64,000 nucleotides of DNA from positions 153,398-217,397 of the forward strand of contig BQMF02000603.1 in the NCBI GenBank assembly GCA_027922465.2, given 5' to 3'. The stretch comes from Turritopsis dohrnii. Its lineage: Eukaryota; Cnidaria; Hydrozoa; Anthoathecata; Oceaniidae. A model generated the notes under the pieces. It did no database searches. It was not told the DNA's origin and saw only the letters and a list, made by a program, of their open reading frames with translations. Positions 10,741-20,720 of the stretch are shown piece after piece (position 1 is the first letter of the stretch; every line of letters begins with the position of its first letter). Made by a program: the position numbers and the translations under genes.

Positions 10741-11345
10741 TTAAGGCATCTTGTTACAATTTATCAGCATATCAATACCATTAGACAAATGTCGGAGAAA
10801 GAACAATTCATCTGGACGGCCAGGTATGGTATCACTATTTGATCTTCGAATGAAATGAGAGTTCCAATACTCTACCACTTCATCAAGATCTTTTTGAATA
10901 AGATCCTTGAAGCAGTACTGTAGACAGTAGAATTGCATCTGATCTGATGGATTAAATTCATTACTGTCAATCAAGTTTCTGAAATAGTTGATCATAAAGT
11001 TGCTTCTGTTCCTACGAAAATTGCTCCACCATGCTTCAATTCTCTGATTAGTTGGGGAAGACCCATATATGTGTGCACTGCTACTGTCACTGAAATGCCT
11101 GCTCAGAAAGCATTGAATTCCCGCAACCAAAACATTTTCAGAACCACAGTCACTTCTTGTACGTACTGGACACCCACCTACAACTGATACACACTCCAAA
11201 TATAACCGTGCAATGGCAACTGGATCCTTGTTTGAATATAAAACACGCAACCACAACCATGAATTGGCAACCCATATGGCTTCAATTTATCGTAATTGTC
11301 AAAGTGCCATGATTCATTTGGACCATGTGTGAAATACTGCCTTCT
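10741..11345 (-). pseudogene. Integrase-core DDE transposase fragment (IS3EU/Ginger-like)
   Basis: The leftward open frame 11256-10741 encodes the catalytic half of a retroviral-integrase-like (rve) domain. VRTRSDCGSENVLVAG carries one catalytic Asp, and YGSSPTNQRIEAWWSNFR carries the catalytic Glu. A family-typical motif with HFD, the likely first Asp, and DKLKPYGLPIHG lies just upstream at 11270-11345 in another frame, so a small deletion or frame break separates them near 11255. The C-terminal part is an all-helical tail of about 80 residues. The upstream N-terminal region is absent. It lies near the right end of the 8201-11643 element and is presumably its decayed transposase. Confidence 0.65.
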
Positions 11346-11489
11346 TGCCAACATTATCCTTCTTTTCTTATGTCAACAAGAAAGGATTCATCAGGATAGC
11401 CAGCGGACCCACATTATGCGCCATCTTAAACCCCTCTCTACGCGCCATATACCTAGCCGGAACCGACTTTAACTAAAAGTCATTATTTC

Positions 11490-11643
11490 AAACTTCAAAG
11501 AAAAACAAACATTTTCCTTTAAAAAACAAACATTTCCCCTTAAAAAAACAAACATTTTCCTTAAAAAAACAAAGATTTCCCCTTGAAAAACGAACATTTT
11601 CCTTAAAAAAAGCAAACATTTTTTGCCCTTCTCGGCTTCCGTA
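11490..11643 (-). repeat. Right terminal repeat of the inserted transposon
   Basis: Reverse complement of the sequence at 8201-8280, with further degenerate AAACATTTTCC/AAACATTTCCCC units inward. Confidence 0.75.
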
Positions 11644-11657
11644 TAAACGCACTCTAA

Positions 11658-13235
11658 GTATGAAGATGTTATTGCTACTATAAAAAAAGCTGAACAATAT
11701 ATAAGGTTTGCGGAGTGGGTGCGTGAAATCACCCGTTCGCCAGCGAAAATTAAGAATGCGTCTTTTCGGGAACTGGTAATGAAATGCTGTATACAAAATA
11801 GGTTTTTAAAATCTATCCAGAAGTATGGAGCACATGTATGTGTTCAGAGAATATAAATTTCGTTTGTGAAAGCCTATCATTATTGCCTGATGAAATCGCA
11901 AGTGTTGTTTAGATAATTGTCTTAAGGAGATTCCGGGAACTATGATTTGTGATATGGAGCCACGAATTCTAAGTGATGGGGTTAACAAGAAAGAAACAAA
12001 CATTTATGAATGTTGAATAATTCTAACATTAATTCACATCTCATATATTTTACAAATTCTTTACTTAATCCACACTATCGTTAGTAATGCAGAAGCATCC
12101 TGGATAAAAAACCTCTGTGTTAGAGGGAAAAACCGTGGTGCCTATGCAGTACAAATGGACCGTGTTTCTGAAAAGGGAAAAGCCAAATAAGGGTACGGCA
12201 AGAATATTTTTGCTTCCCTTGTCTTTATTCAAAACGTTTGCTGGAACTTTGTACACCACAGATACGAAACGCTGTTTTTCATTCGTGTCATTCGTAATGA
12301 ACTGAACGCATTCTTGCCACAATCTACTGTTAAAAAGACAACGGATGCACGTTTTAAAGTACCAGCCAAAACGATCAAATTGAAACAAGTCCGTGGTATG
12401 ACACAGTATCAGAGTCCATATCATCTGAAAATCATTACGCCAAACAGCAACATACACGGAACGGATAAGGCCTTCCGACACTAATCCAACAGTTTCCGAT
12501 CAGTTTAATTCAATACAAGTATTTTCACTAGTCTGATTTATTTCACATCACACGTTGATCCAGATTTTTTGGTTGTTAAGTGGAAGAACACTCAACAAGT
12601 GATATACGTGCTAAGAATGAATAATTTGAACTTGTGTAGTAGCGAATGTAACATTTTTCGTCTGCATTCAGTAACATCCTGGATTAAAATTTTATTATTC
12701 TCAACATCCATGAACTTGTGATTGATAGTTAAGTGCGGAAGCTATATTCAATGCCGATTTGGTTTCAATAGAATTTAGAGTTTCCCAAGCCAGGTTCCCC
12801 TTACAATATATCATTTATTATATAGTATTCATAATTTTTCAACTTTCAAATATATACAGTTTTTCAATGTACGTAATTAAAATTAGTTAAATAGACCTAC
12901 CCTATATGAAAATTTCCCCGAGACTCCCTCCCTACTCTCAGGTGCATAATAAACGGTAGAGTTTGGAAAATTCACAAATTTCTTATAAACATAGGGGTTG
13001 GATTGTGTGGTTCGAAACAATATTTGAAAATGCTGCGTTCGAAACAAATTCACATAATAGAAGTAAACAAAGAATAGAACGTACGAAAATATACAAATCC
13101 AACCAACATAATTCCAGCTAGGAACTTGTTCTGCAAGGATCGAATTTCTTTTAATAAACGGGGACAAGACGTTAATTAGGCACCTGAAAGTACGCACCTT
13201 AACGCACTTCTCACCCATCAAAACCTCCTACACAC
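11658..13235. other. Stretch without recognisable genes
   Basis: This is the continuation of the chromosomal sequence interrupted by the Harbinger element. A 138-codon open frame on the minus strand (12481-12065) and a 62-codon one on the plus strand overlap it, but neither has family resemblance, so I call neither. Confidence 0.4.
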
Positions 13236-13239
13236 ACAA

Positions 13240-13640
13240 ACCACCCCGCAATTCTCACTCGCCTCACTTACTCTGACACCCTCTACTCCTTTTTCACTCA
13301 CCCAAACATCCCCTTGTCACTCACGCAATCACCCCCGCCCATTCTTCTCACTCACGCAAATACCCTGTCCTTTCTTCTCCTTCACACAAACACGCCCACC
13401 CATTCCTCTCAGTCACGCAAATACCCTGTCCTTTCTTCTCCTTATCCGTTCTTCTCACTCGTGCAAAACCCCCGCCCATTCTTCTCAATCACACAAACAC
13501 TCCTGTCCGATGTTCTCACTCACGCAAACGCCCCTGCCACTTCTTCCCAGTCACTCAAACACCCCTTTCACTTCATCTCACTCACCGTATCACCGCCTTC
13601 TGACTCATCCTAATACGCCCTATCAATCACCCCCACCCAC
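13240..13640 (+). repeat. Degenerate C-rich minisatellite
   Basis: Imperfect units of about 28-34 bp built on TTCTCACTCACGCAAA followed by a C-rich stretch repeat about a dozen times. The strand is strongly biased to C over G, so the tract is pyrimidine-rich on this strand. Confidence 0.75.
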
Positions 13641-13779
13641 TCCTGACCGCCCGCTTTAAAATAAAATTAATTTCAATACCACAACCATACCCAAAACCAC
13701 CAAAAACAATTTAATCTAACATTTCCACAATATTTATTCATTTAGTGGTAATGAGTATGGGTGTGGTACTGACTGCATC

Positions 13780-14090
13780 CCCATCCACCCCCTCCTCCAC
13801 CACCACCCCGCTTTCCCCTCCAATTGTCCCCACCCCTCCAATTGTTCCCACCCTTCCAATTGTTCCCACCCTTCCAATTGTTCCTGCCCTTCCCTTTCCA
13901 ATTCTTACCCCTGCCTCTCCCACCCCAGTTTCCCCTCCCTCCTCTCCAGTTACCCCTCCCTCCTCTCCAGTTACCCCTTTCTCCCCGATTTCCTCCCCTT
14001 CCCCTACCTCTCCAATTACCTTCCCTGACCCACCCATTCCCCCTGTCGTTTCTATTCCCCCTTTCCCCCTCCCCTTCCAGTCTTCTTTGC
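13780..14090. repeat. C-rich minisatellite (Gly/Arg/Trp frame on the minus strand)
   Basis: Units of about 18 bp such as CCTTCCAATTGTTCCCAC, and then CCTCTCCAGTTACCCCTCC, repeat over about 300 bp. Because the units are multiples of three, long frames stay open on both strands. The minus strand gives a Gly/Arg/Asn/Trp repeat resembling RGG-type low-complexity protein, and the plus strand gives Pro/Ser/Thr repeats. Open frames on both strands argue for repeat structure rather than a gene. Confidence 0.7.
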
Positions 14091-14099
14091 AATTCCTCT

Positions 14100-15005
14100 A
14101 AACAAAAAAGAAAAAAAGGTCATTATGTTTTACTGTACATAAGGTTTTTATATATAAGGACTACTTACCCTGCCTGCGCTCCATGCGCGTTAGACGGCTT
14201 AGAGCCGACTGTAATAGTTCCCTCAAAGGCTAAGAACCAAAAATTAAAATTGTAATAAACTTAACAAAGGCTTGTTTATAAAATATTTCTAATATCTCAT
14301 ACCACGTCACCGTAGCGGCCGCCACCATCGCCAACACCCCTTACATCTTCCACTTCTTCCTATAATTTTTCAATGTCAATGAACAGGAATGACAAGAGAA
14401 TGTTAAAGTAAAATGAAATTCATACCTCATCCGCCGTGCTCATCGCCTCTTGTCCCTCCTGTCCCTGCTCCCGTTCATACTCCTGTTCCTGAACAGATAA
14501 AAAACAAAATCAGTATACACAAGACAAGTGAAAACAAGGTTTTTTCAATATAAGAACTTACACTATCACTTCTTGACATGTCTAAACAATAAAAGAAAAT
14601 AATAATGAGACAGCATTCAAATGCCAGAGTTGATAACTTACTTGAACAACATACCTTTGTAGATAGTATACTTACATATGGCTACAAATGCTTCAAGTAC
14701 ATGAAACATGCTCATTTTATTAATCATTTCAAGTTTACTGATTTCTCTTTTCATACTTTGTTGCAGTATGTTAATTTATCTGTAGTAAGATAAGATGTAT
14801 AACATGTATTGGAGAACCAGAGGAGTCAATAATTAATCATTTTCATTCTATACTTCATAATTTCCACTTTCGTGTTTGTTACTTCTCCTCTACTACTACT
14901 TTACATAACATACTTCTGATTCAGCTATATAATTGCTGTTCAAATTTGTTCAAATTTCTCTCTTTATTCTCATTTTCAATGACAATTCATTTCAATTCTA
15001 CTAGT
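14100..15005. other. AT-rich stretch without recognisable genes
   Basis: Only short open frames without family resemblance. A (CCT/CTG)-rich patch lies at 14420-14495. Confidence 0.4.
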
Positions 15006-15009
15006 TTGA

Positions 15010-15199
15010 CATGATACTACACAGTACCAAATACATATTATAACATCCAAGTATATGCAATATTTCTGTGACTAACATTTTTAACATTTTCTTTTTTTGT
15101 TTGTCCAACTGTCCATGAATGCTTTCAGTGTTAGTCACAGAAATAAAGCATACACTCAGATGTTATAACATGCATTTGGTACTATGTAGTACCATGATG
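15010..15199. repeat. Large imperfect hairpin just beyond the Helitron gene
   Basis: Bases 15010-15077 pair with 15129-15199 as an imperfect inverted repeat with arms of about 70 bp around a 51-bp T-rich loop. Shared blocks include GTACCAAAT, TTATAACATC and TTTCTGTGACTAACA. It lies 80-270 bp past the stop codon of the leftward Helitron gene, on its 3' side. Confidence 0.75.
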
Positions 15200-15280
15200 C
15201 TATAACAACCCATCTGGTAAGCATTTCTGGAAGCATTCAAAGACAGCTAGCACAAACAAAATATATTATTATAAAGCCAT

Positions 15281-18200
15281 TTAGTTATTGTTATGGCAGA
15301 TAATGCAAGGACAAGATTGAATTCCAAAATTTGGACAAACACTGTCTTCTATATTGTCATTGCATTCAACATCTAACTCCCTCAACAAAGCTATATAGGC
15401 TTCACATCCTTCAGCATACTCTTTATGACGTTCAACAGTACAATCAGATAAAGCTTTTAACCTTTTCTCCTCTTCCATTCTATGAGGCATATGTGGATGT
15501 TCATTAATATATAACAACCTCTCAGCTGGTATTTTTTCCACTAAGCACCAATTTTGTTCTTTGGTGACTCGAGAGAGGGCTGTGTATGTGGTCCCTAGAC
15601 TTAACGACTCCATTACTTTTATCGACTGTAACTTTATTCTGGCATGAGTCGCTTGTTTTCCATCCCCAATTGTCATTCCTTGGCTTTTAGCAATTGGAAT
15701 TGCATAACCAGGCATCAAGGGAATGCCTATCCTGTAACAACAATTGTTTTCACATCTACCTTCGTTGAAAGGGATAGGAACCCATTTAGGGTGTTCATCT
15801 ATCCAAGCTGGTCCTTTGTAACCAGGAAAATGTACAACGACAGCTTCAGGAAACTCAGGAGGTTTTTCATTTTTTGCATATAGAATGCTTACAATTTTAC
15901 CCATTGCTCCATTGTTAAGGCCTAAAGATGTTAATCCTATTTGATTTTTAGTCAAGATTACCGTGGACCCAACAGCAAGTAATGCTTTATGAACAATTTG
16001 TCCACACTGTTTTTCAATTGTACTGTGATGTTTCCCACTTCCAGTCGAAGGAACAACAGCTATTGGCATTCCTAAGTCCCTCAACTTCCTTTTGTTCTCT
16101 TCATTTACCTCAGCCCAAGTTTCCATCAACGTTATTACTTTATCATGAGAAAACAGCCTCTGCTTGTGTATAGGTAATTCTTGCTCGTATCTGTTATTAA
16201 CATCCATCCAATCTTGTTGGGTAACAGTTCCATTTCTAATTCTCAATAGACATTTTAACAGATTAATTTGATCAGGGCCTTGGCGCATTGTTTCATTTAA
16301 TACAATGCATTCATTAAAGGATCGATATAATGTATAACCAGCAAATGTGTCAGGACCGTCAGAGTTTTTAGGAGGGACATGTAAATCTGTTGAGTTAATA
16401 GGTCCCAATTGGCCTAAATCACCACTGAAGACAACAACTGGAATATTTCCAAAGGCACAATTTTTTGCACCAGTAGCTTCATTAAAGCGTTGACTACACC
16501 ATGCTACAAGTCTTTTATCACATTGCCCTCTTTCATCAATGCTAAGTAACATGGTATTCAATGGATTATCTGTTTCATTATGTGTACCTGTGAATTTTCG
16601 TAGTTTACTCAGTGCTTTATTGTTCATTGGATAATCAGTCATTTGAGCAGACTTTGATTCTTTTGTGTTTCTAGGAATAGGAGTCGTAGAGTGGATTGTT
16701 CTACCATTCGGAATCAAAACTGCAGCTGCTCCAGTAGGGGCTAAGTTCATAACAGCACTATTAGCTTTAAACAACCTTCTTGTTATGTAAGTAATGGCAT
16801 TTAACACATATGTCTTGCCAGTACCTGCAGTTCCCTGTATTAACAATCGAACTTGTTCAAGTTTTCCACTATTTCTTTTAATTTCCAAGAGACGTTTTAA
16901 CGCTATAACAATGGCAACTCTTTGGAGGGAATTAGCAAGTCTTAAATTACAAATAGGCAAATTTAAAAGAGTTGCAAAGTCCATTTCTTGTTGTTCTGCC
17001 TCTTCTGAAATATTTTTCAACCAAGTGGCTGAATTTTCTGGAGGTTCTTGTGTCAAACATGTGATTCCATACTCATGCCAATCAAAATCAGGTCCTCCAT
17101 CATTTAATATAACAGTCTCATGTGGATCAGTAATATGTTCAGCATTTTCTTGGGCTAATTCTCTCAATAGATTGGCAGCCAATCCCTCATTTCCAGTAGA
17201 CATTTGTGAACTAGACAACTGTGAATTAGTAGACTGGCTAGACATTATATTCACTTCTTTGTTCCTAGATTCTCTACTATTTTTCTTTTCATACTTCTCT
17301 TTAGCTTCCTCTAATACTCTTATCAGACTAGCGGGGCAAGAATCACTTTCAAGAAAGTCTGCAAAAGCTTCCCTATAGCTGTCATGACCCCTTTTTAAAT
17401 CATCAGTCTTCTTCCAATTGCCTTTGCTGTGTATCATCAAATTGCCTTTTGCAAACTCTTCAGAAATGGGCCAACATGGTTTCAATGGCAGCCCAGTAAA
17501 CACAGGCACGTGGTCTCTTTGGCATTTAAAATTTTTATTGCAGTTACATTCTTTAGCCCAGTCCCAAAGAGAAATGTCGGGATCCTCAGAACGCCTTTCA
17601 TCACTTAAAAAGTTATCAAGGGGAGTAGTTCGTGTCAATTTGCCATTTTTTCCTGTTTGATCTAAAAGTCTACGACCTGATAGACCAATCCGCCGTACTT
17701 TTCGTGTAGAGTGATACAACTTCCCTCCAGTGTTCAGATAGTCTGCAGCTGCAGCAGATACGTCAATCATCCCAACCATTTTCATTAAAAGTTTTTGTGC
17801 AATGCTCTTCACAGAGAGTTGTTTATCAGAAGTTTCTAGCAAATGTTTATATATGTGAATCAAATCGTCAGTAGAACAATTTCCCTTACAAGCGTAACCA
17901 GTAATATATTTGAGTAAAGCTAAAAAGTTACTATCAATTATTGGTTGTGTGTCACAATTTGCCAACCAAGTGAGCAATTTAATTTTAATATGCATAATAT
18001 GCCTAGGATGATCTCTTGGACCTTCGTACCTAGGATGCTCTCCTTTTGTTATTTTTGCGTCAAATGGATGTAATTCTTTGCCAGTTGTCCGTTTTGTTTC
18101 AGGATTTAAATCACCAAAGTGAAATCTACAATACTTTCGTGGACTGTTGTCACCTTTCTTTTTACGCTTCAATCTCAAACAGTACCCATTACATTTATGT

Positions 18201-20515
18201 AGAGCAATACGATTAACAAGAGAGATATAATGTGCATTTAGATCAGAATTTTCACTAAGAATATCTGTAAGAGGTTTTGTTAAAGGATTGACTTCAGGAG
18301 GAGGTTGTGTTCCTTCCGGAGCTGCCCATTTTCCCTTGTTGGGAATCCATTCTTTGTTACCATTTTCATCATATTTTACTTCTCCACCAGCAGGATGCAT
18401 GGATACAAAACCAGGAGAAAAAATTTCGGCTTGAACATCATCAGAAGAATTTGTCTGAAGCCAATTTCTTAGTTCTTCTGCAGGTTCATCAGAATGACTT
18501 AATATAGATCTTACTTTCTGATCATGCTTTTTACTGAAAACAATACCATGGCTATGAATTTCGCCACGGCTTTTAGCAAATTCGTATCGCCACCAGACAT
18601 CAGAGTACTGCAAGACTTCTTTCATTACTGTTGAATAGTAATTAATGCAGCGCTTATCAAAATAATTAGTTACAATGTGGAGGTTTTCAAGTACAAGTTT
18701 ACGTCTAAAAGCATGATCAGTTTTAACTAATTCCTTCACATGTGATTCATCTTGATGATTGATTAGAGCATAGTATTCAGCAAGTAATTTCAAGAGAGGA
18801 ACACAATGATATTCAGCACAACTCATTGTATCAAAATATGCAGGCATGTCGCCAAACTCTTTTAGCCTAAAAAATGCAGTATCATCAAGTTCTCGTTTCC
18901 GTTCTTTCCGAAATGGATGAGAATTTGGAAGATTTGTTGCAATGCTGATTATCTTACGTGGTACACTGGTATCTTCATTCTCCAGATTTTTGGCTAACTC
19001 CTCGATGGAAAGATGAGCATCATCTAACTGCTGTGTTACTACAAAACTACCTTGTGTTAGTGCTTGCTTTCTCATTTTTAAATTAAGCAACAAGAATTTC
19101 AAATAAGGATGCTTTGATACTCTACCATCTCCAGTAAAATAAATATGTTCAACAAACTCTTCAAATTCAAAATTGGCTAATTTTGGAATAGTTATATCAC
19201 AAGAACCATTTATAAAGACACTAGGAAAGGCCATTGTAAAAAAACCAACAGTCTTCATCTCATTCAGTGGTTGATTCTTAACATATTTCCATTGTGCACA
19301 TGCAACCTTTCCTGACTCTAGCACATTTTTACCAGCCCCTTCTTTTCCTAAAAGCATATCCAAAATGGCCTGCAGTTCTTTCTCTGTATCAGGTTTTTCA
19401 AAAGGACATGCTATTCCTGATGTAGTATGGCTTTCACTTTCTTGTAAATCAAATTGTTGAGGTGCAGGGCCTTTATCTTCCTCCTCCTGTAAATTAGGAA
19501 CTTCTATAGTTTGCAAGCCAGGTAGTTCAGCAGTTTCTTCAGGTAAATTCTCAAGTCTGTCATCTGCAATTATTACATCTTTATAAAATTGGTTTGGCAA
19601 ATGCTTAAAGAATCTCCCTTTCAATTGCATATTAACATGATTAGGGCCAGTATACAACTCAAATCCATTTTTAGCTTCAGTAATTCCACCGTAAGGAAAA
19701 CCATAACAAAGACCCTTTAATGCAGCCTCAACTTTCTGTCTTTGAACCATATATTGCCTTAGCAATTGGGAAGAACCTTTTCTTTTTAACACAATTATAC
19801 CTATCTCATCTGGTAATAATGGTAGTGTTCTAGCAATATTCATATCTTGAGGTAAGCTTATACAATGACCTTTAGAAGCAAGCATCCCATATCTCAAAAT
19901 GTGCACATGCATAGCAACAGTAATTTTACTTATTAAAGCCATTTCTACTGTTGATAGATTTTGTAAGAAAAAAGGCACATTTCGAAAATGCATATCATTA
20001 GTCCGAATAATATTGGTAGATGGTCCCATATCATCAGCCAAACTTTTAAAGCCTGAAAATTTGGCAGGAGCCATGAATCCTTTTTTCTTTCTAGCCAACT
20101 GATCCTTATGACATCTTTCACAAACATTATTTCTGTTTAATTTCCATGGTTTGAATGTCACTGTGTCCGAATTAATTTTATTACCTGTATGATGAAAAAC
20201 AGGTCGGGTTTCAAGACATACCTTGCACATTGAAACTGTATGTTTTAATTCACCGCTCTCAAATTTTTCAACTGCATTTGCAACATTAGCATGGGAATAT
20301 AGCTTTTCATTGTCAATAGCACAGATATTCGTATCTACTTGCTGACACAGTTCATCAACCAATTCGCTAACGATTTCTTCTGTATTTTCATATGATTTAG
20401 AAACGGTTTTTTCTACTTTGTGGCATAATTCACTAAGAAGCTTTTTAACAACCTTCTCTGTGCTATTATCAATTTGACTTTCAGGGCTTCTTTTGACTTT
20501 CTTTGATTCTTCCAT
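15281..20515 (-). CDS. Helitron Rep-helicase (replication initiator and PIF1-like helicase)
   Basis: This 1744-residue open frame encodes the protein that nicks the element and drives rolling-circle transposition. Near residues 97-145 are two CxxC pairs (CKVC and CERC), a zinc-finger-like region. The Rep (Helitron-like N) domain carries the HUH-type motif GEIHSHGIVF at about residue 652. The tyrosine motif KYITGYACKGN, with two Tyr four residues apart, lies at about 870. The helicase starts with Walker A GTAGTGKT at about 1228, then SIDERGQCDKR at the Walker B position, FSGDLGQLGP, and TALSRVTKEQNW near 1648. The C-terminus is Cys-rich (CPCIICH). The Walker B position lacks the usual DE-S/A-M form and reads DERG, which could impair activity. 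Otherwise no break is seen over 5.2 kb, suggesting relatively recent activity. Confidence 0.9.
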   Translation of the reverse strand: MEESKKVKRSPESQIDNSTEKVVKKLLSELCHKVEKTVSKSYENTEEIVSELVDELCQQVDTNICAIDNEKLYSHANVANAVEKFESGELKHTVSMCKVCLETRPVFHHTGNKINSDTVTFKPWKLNRNNVCERCHKDQLARKKKGFMAPAKFSGFKSLADDMGPSTNIIRTNDMHFRNVPFFLQNLSTVEMALISKITVAMHVHILRYGMLASKGHCISLPQDMNIARTLPLLPDEIGIIVLKRKGSSQLLRQYMVQRQKVEAALKGLCYGFPYGGITEAKNGFELYTGPNHVNMQLKGRFFKHLPNQFYKDVIIADDRLENLPEETAELPGLQTIEVPNLQEEEDKGPAPQQFDLQESESHTTSGIACPFEKPDTEKELQAILDMLLGKEGAGKNVLESGKVACAQWKYVKNQPLNEMKTVGFFTMAFPSVFINGSCDITIPKLANFEFEEFVEHIYFTGDGRVSKHPYLKFLLLNLKMRKQALTQGSFVVTQQLDDAHLSIEELAKNLENEDTSVPRKIISIATNLPNSHPFRKERKRELDDTAFFRLKEFGDMPAYFDTMSCAEYHCVPLLKLLAEYYALINHQDESHVKELVKTDHAFRRKLVLENLHIVTNYFDKRCINYYSTVMKEVLQYSDVWWRYEFAKSRGEIHSHGIVFSKKHDQKVRSILSHSDEPAEELRNWLQTNSSDDVQAEIFSPGFVSMHPAGGEVKYDENGNKEWIPNKGKWAAPEGTQPPPEVNPLTKPLTDILSENSDLNAHYISLVNRIALHKCNGYCLRLKRKKKGDNSPRKYCRFHFGDLNPETKRTTGKELHPFDAKITKGEHPRYEGPRDHPRHIMHIKIKLLTWLANCDTQPIIDSNFLALLKYITGYACKGNCSTDDLIHIYKHLLETSDKQLSVKSIAQKLLMKMVGMIDVSAAAADYLNTGGKLYHSTRKVRRIGLSGRRLLDQTGKNGKLTRTTPLDNFLSDERRSEDPDISLWDWAKECNCNKNFKCQRDHVPVFTGLPLKPCWPISEEFAKGNLMIHSKGNWKKTDDLKRGHDSYREAFADFLESDSCPASLIRVLEEAKEKYEKKNSRESRNKEVNIMSSQSTNSQLSSSQMSTGNEGLAANLLRELAQENAEHITDPHETVILNDGGPDFDWHEYGITCLTQEPPENSATWLKNISEEAEQQEMDFATLLNLPICNLRLANSLQRVAIVIALKRLLEIKRNSGKLEQVRLLIQGTAGTGKTYVLNAITYITRRLFKANSAVMNLAPTGAAAVLIPNGRTIHSTTPIPRNTKESKSAQMTDYPMNNKALSKLRKFTGTHNETDNPLNTMLLSIDERGQCDKRLVAWCSQRFNEATGAKNCAFGNIPVVVFSGDLGQLGPINSTDLHVPPKNSDGPDTFAGYTLYRSFNECIVLNETMRQGPDQINLLKCLLRIRNGTVTQQDWMDVNNRYEQELPIHKQRLFSHDKVITLMETWAEVNEENKRKLRDLGMPIAVVPSTGSGKHHSTIEKQCGQIVHKALLAVGSTVILTKNQIGLTSLGLNNGAMGKIVSILYAKNEKPPEFPEAVVVHFPGYKGPAWIDEHPKWVPIPFNEGRCENNCCYRIGIPLMPGYAIPIAKSQGMTIGDGKQATHARIKLQSIKVMESLSLGTTYTALSRVTKEQNWCLVEKIPAERLLYINEHPHMPHRMEEEKRLKALSDCTVERHKEYAEGCEAYIALLRELDVECNDNIEDSVCPNFGIQSCPCIICHNNN

Positions 20516-20526
20516 ATCGAAGCATT

Positions 20527-20720
20527 CTTTTCGCTTACGTTTTGATTTTTTTTTATCTTCAACAAGCTGTGTATTTAAAGGTTTAACATTTGTTTGGTTT
20601 AAAGTGCAATTATTATCTGCTGTTTTTTTTTATATTAGAACATGCTTTTCTCTTTCGTTTTGATCTTTTTTTATCATCAACAAGCTGTGAATTTACAGAT
20701 TTAACATTTGTTTGGTTCAC
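20527..20720 (-). repeat. Imperfect tandem duplication between the two Helitron genes
   Basis: A unit of about 120 bp is present twice. Both copies share the blocks CGTTTTGAT, TTTTTATC, TCAACAAGCTGTG and TTTAACATTTGTTTGGTT. The copies lie between the start of the Rep-helicase and the stop of the OTU gene. Confidence 0.7.

Larger units (their letters stand above)
8201..11643. mobile_element. DNA transposon with integrase-like transposase, inserted in the Harbinger end
   Basis: The ends are TACGGAAGCCGAGAAGGGCA at 8201 and its exact reverse complement at 11624-11643. Inverted identity continues for about 75 bp. TAAACG flanks both sides (8195-8200 and 11644-11649), a 6-bp target duplication that when collapsed restores the Harbinger terminus. 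The only recognisable gene is a fragment of a DDE integrase-core transposase at 10741-11345. The family may be the eukaryotic IS3-like (IS3EU) or a related Ginger-like group; this assignment is tentative. Confidence 0.75.
3765..11654. mobile_element. PIF/Harbinger DNA transposon, interrupted by a second transposon
   Basis: The element is bounded by TAA at 3762-3764 and TAA at 11655-11657, the 3-bp TWA-type duplication of PIF/Harbinger elements. The left terminus reads GACTGCAGTTTACATGAG and the right terminus, read inward, GAGTGCGTTTACATGAG; the inverted repeats continue with near identity for about 45 bp. The rightmost five bases (11650-11654) are separated from the rest of the right terminus (8160-8200) by an insertion at 8201-11643 plus its 6-bp target duplication. 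Without the insertion the element is about 4.4 kb. It carries the two genes expected of the superfamily, a Myb-like DNA-binding protein on the plus strand and a DDE nuclease on the minus strand, converging. Confidence 0.85.

Noticed and set aside
12065..12481. 138-codon minus-strand frame as a gene
   Set aside because: No domain, no neighbour context, and a competing plus-strand frame; likely chance.
13738..14101. Long open frames on both strands (Gly/Arg/Trp repeat or Pro-rich repeat) as an RGG-type protein gene
   Set aside because: The tract is an 18-bp-type minisatellite whose unit length keeps all frames open. There is no unique sequence at either end and no family resemblance.
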